Positions 63,618 to 64,000 of a DNA stretch of 64,000 nt are shown one piece after another (position 1 is the first letter of the stretch; the number at the start of each line of letters is the position of its first letter). The stretch spans positions 51,692,676 to 51,756,675 of the forward strand of contig OX377205.1 in assembly GCA_947396885.1 (NCBI GenBank), given 5' to 3'. The translations under genes and the position numbers were made by a program. The DNA is from Heligmosomoides polygyrus polygyrus (Eukaryota > Nematoda > Chromadorea > Rhabditida > Heligmosomidae). The notes under the pieces were generated by a model, which saw only the letters and a program-made list of their open reading frames with translations, had not been told where the DNA came from and searched no databases.

Positions 63618-64000
63618 TTAGTCGAAATAAGAACCATTACAATCTACATATTTTTGCCAACGAGATACTAATTTACTTATTTTAGTAGCGTAGAACTCCG
63701 GAGATCTAGAAGCGATGAATTCTTCGAGAGCATATTCTGCATCATGTCGGTTCCTGAAGTATTTTCCGCGAAGGAAGCCGTCGGGCGATAGGTCGGGCGA
63801 ATATGGTGGATGGTTGAGTGTTTCGTATCCCAAAGAATGGAGCTTCGGTCTGGTGATCATCAATACGTGCAGTCTAGCGTTGTCGCGCAAAAGTATCGGT
63901 ACCCTTCTGTAGATTAGTGCTGGGTAGATTTGCTGGAGCTTCTTGTGCATTTTGTCCACCTTTGACAGTACTTTTACGCCGTGATTGTTTCACCAGGTTT
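63618..64000 (-). pseudogene. Mariner transposase C-terminus, cut by the window edge (M8)
   Basis: The minus-strand frame reads KLQQIYPALIYRR, LLRDNARLHVLM (second aspartate) and PPYSPDLSPDGF. About eight residues around the third aspartate are deleted, since the usual SDYHFF block is missing. GKYFRNRHDAEYALEEF, then KLVSRWQKYVDCNGSYFD and a stop follow at 63618. The end resembles M3 (ESEGFYFD) and the flanks share TTTATTAGTCGAAATAA, so the two are relatives. The rest of the element lies beyond position 64000. Confidence 0.8.

Noticed and set aside
1..64000. CRISPR arrays, bacterial operons, ribosomal RNA, integrated virus genes
   Set aside because: No regularly spaced direct repeats with unique spacers, no prokaryotic gene layout, no conserved rRNA core and no capsid or envelope-like frames were seen.

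Overview
This is eukaryotic DNA with a strongly nematode character. It contains short GT-AG introns with TTTTCAG acceptors, a neuropeptide-receptor gene split into many small exons, and a dense load of Tc1/mariner, Tc5-like, hAT-like and Mutator-like DNA elements. It also contains RTE-like, CR1/jockey-like and Penelope-like retroelements. The RTE-like endonuclease start (a TICTYN-type motif) and a Tc5-like N-terminus resemble repeats I associate with strongylid nematodes such as hookworms. That placement is from memory and is inference.

Only two host genes can be supported. A plus-strand rhodopsin-family GPCR resembling NPY/NPF-type peptide receptors runs in seven recognisable exons from 39314 to 51924. 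Exons 2 and 3 are separated by a 10.6 kb intron packed with mobile DNA. A minus-strand gene of unknown function ends at 53431. Its most upstream recognisable exon (about 56257 down to 54262) is interrupted by an 1824 bp long-inverted-repeat element flanked by a perfect 10 bp duplication.

Layout. 1-14 kb holds intergenic repeats: two Tc5-like elements (3022-4248, 7341-8698), a 5'-truncated Penelope-like element with a GIY-YIG domain between 82 bp inverted repeats (5718-6900), and two mariner fossils (10.46-10.85 and 10954-12810). 14.2-17.1 kb is a nested stack: an hAT-like element with 8 bp duplications holds a tRNA-like element, which is split by a mariner. 17-34 kb holds dispersed repeats, a third Tc5-like element (20624-22033), RTE-like fragments, a 118 bp hAT-like MITE, and a satellite of about 178 bp monomers. 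34-39 kb holds GC-rich hairpin repeats and an hAT-like element (37862-39049). 39.3-52 kb is the GPCR gene. Its giant intron contains a diverged tandem array, a CR1/jockey-like LINE split by both a mariner and an hAT-like MITE, and two inverted copies of one repeat about 8 kb apart. 52-56.3 kb holds a tRNA-like inverted-repeat element and the disrupted minus-strand gene. 56.6-64 kb holds an internally deleted RTE-like copy, 42 bp tandem repeats and three more mariners.

The most striking points are the insertion inside an exon, the Penelope-like element with a hammerhead-like motif, and a set of hAT-like MITEs. The MITEs share a CAGGGRTG-type end but each is filled with its own short iterated motif. 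Element boundaries and target duplications were read by eye. Family assignments rest on motif recognition, not on database searches.
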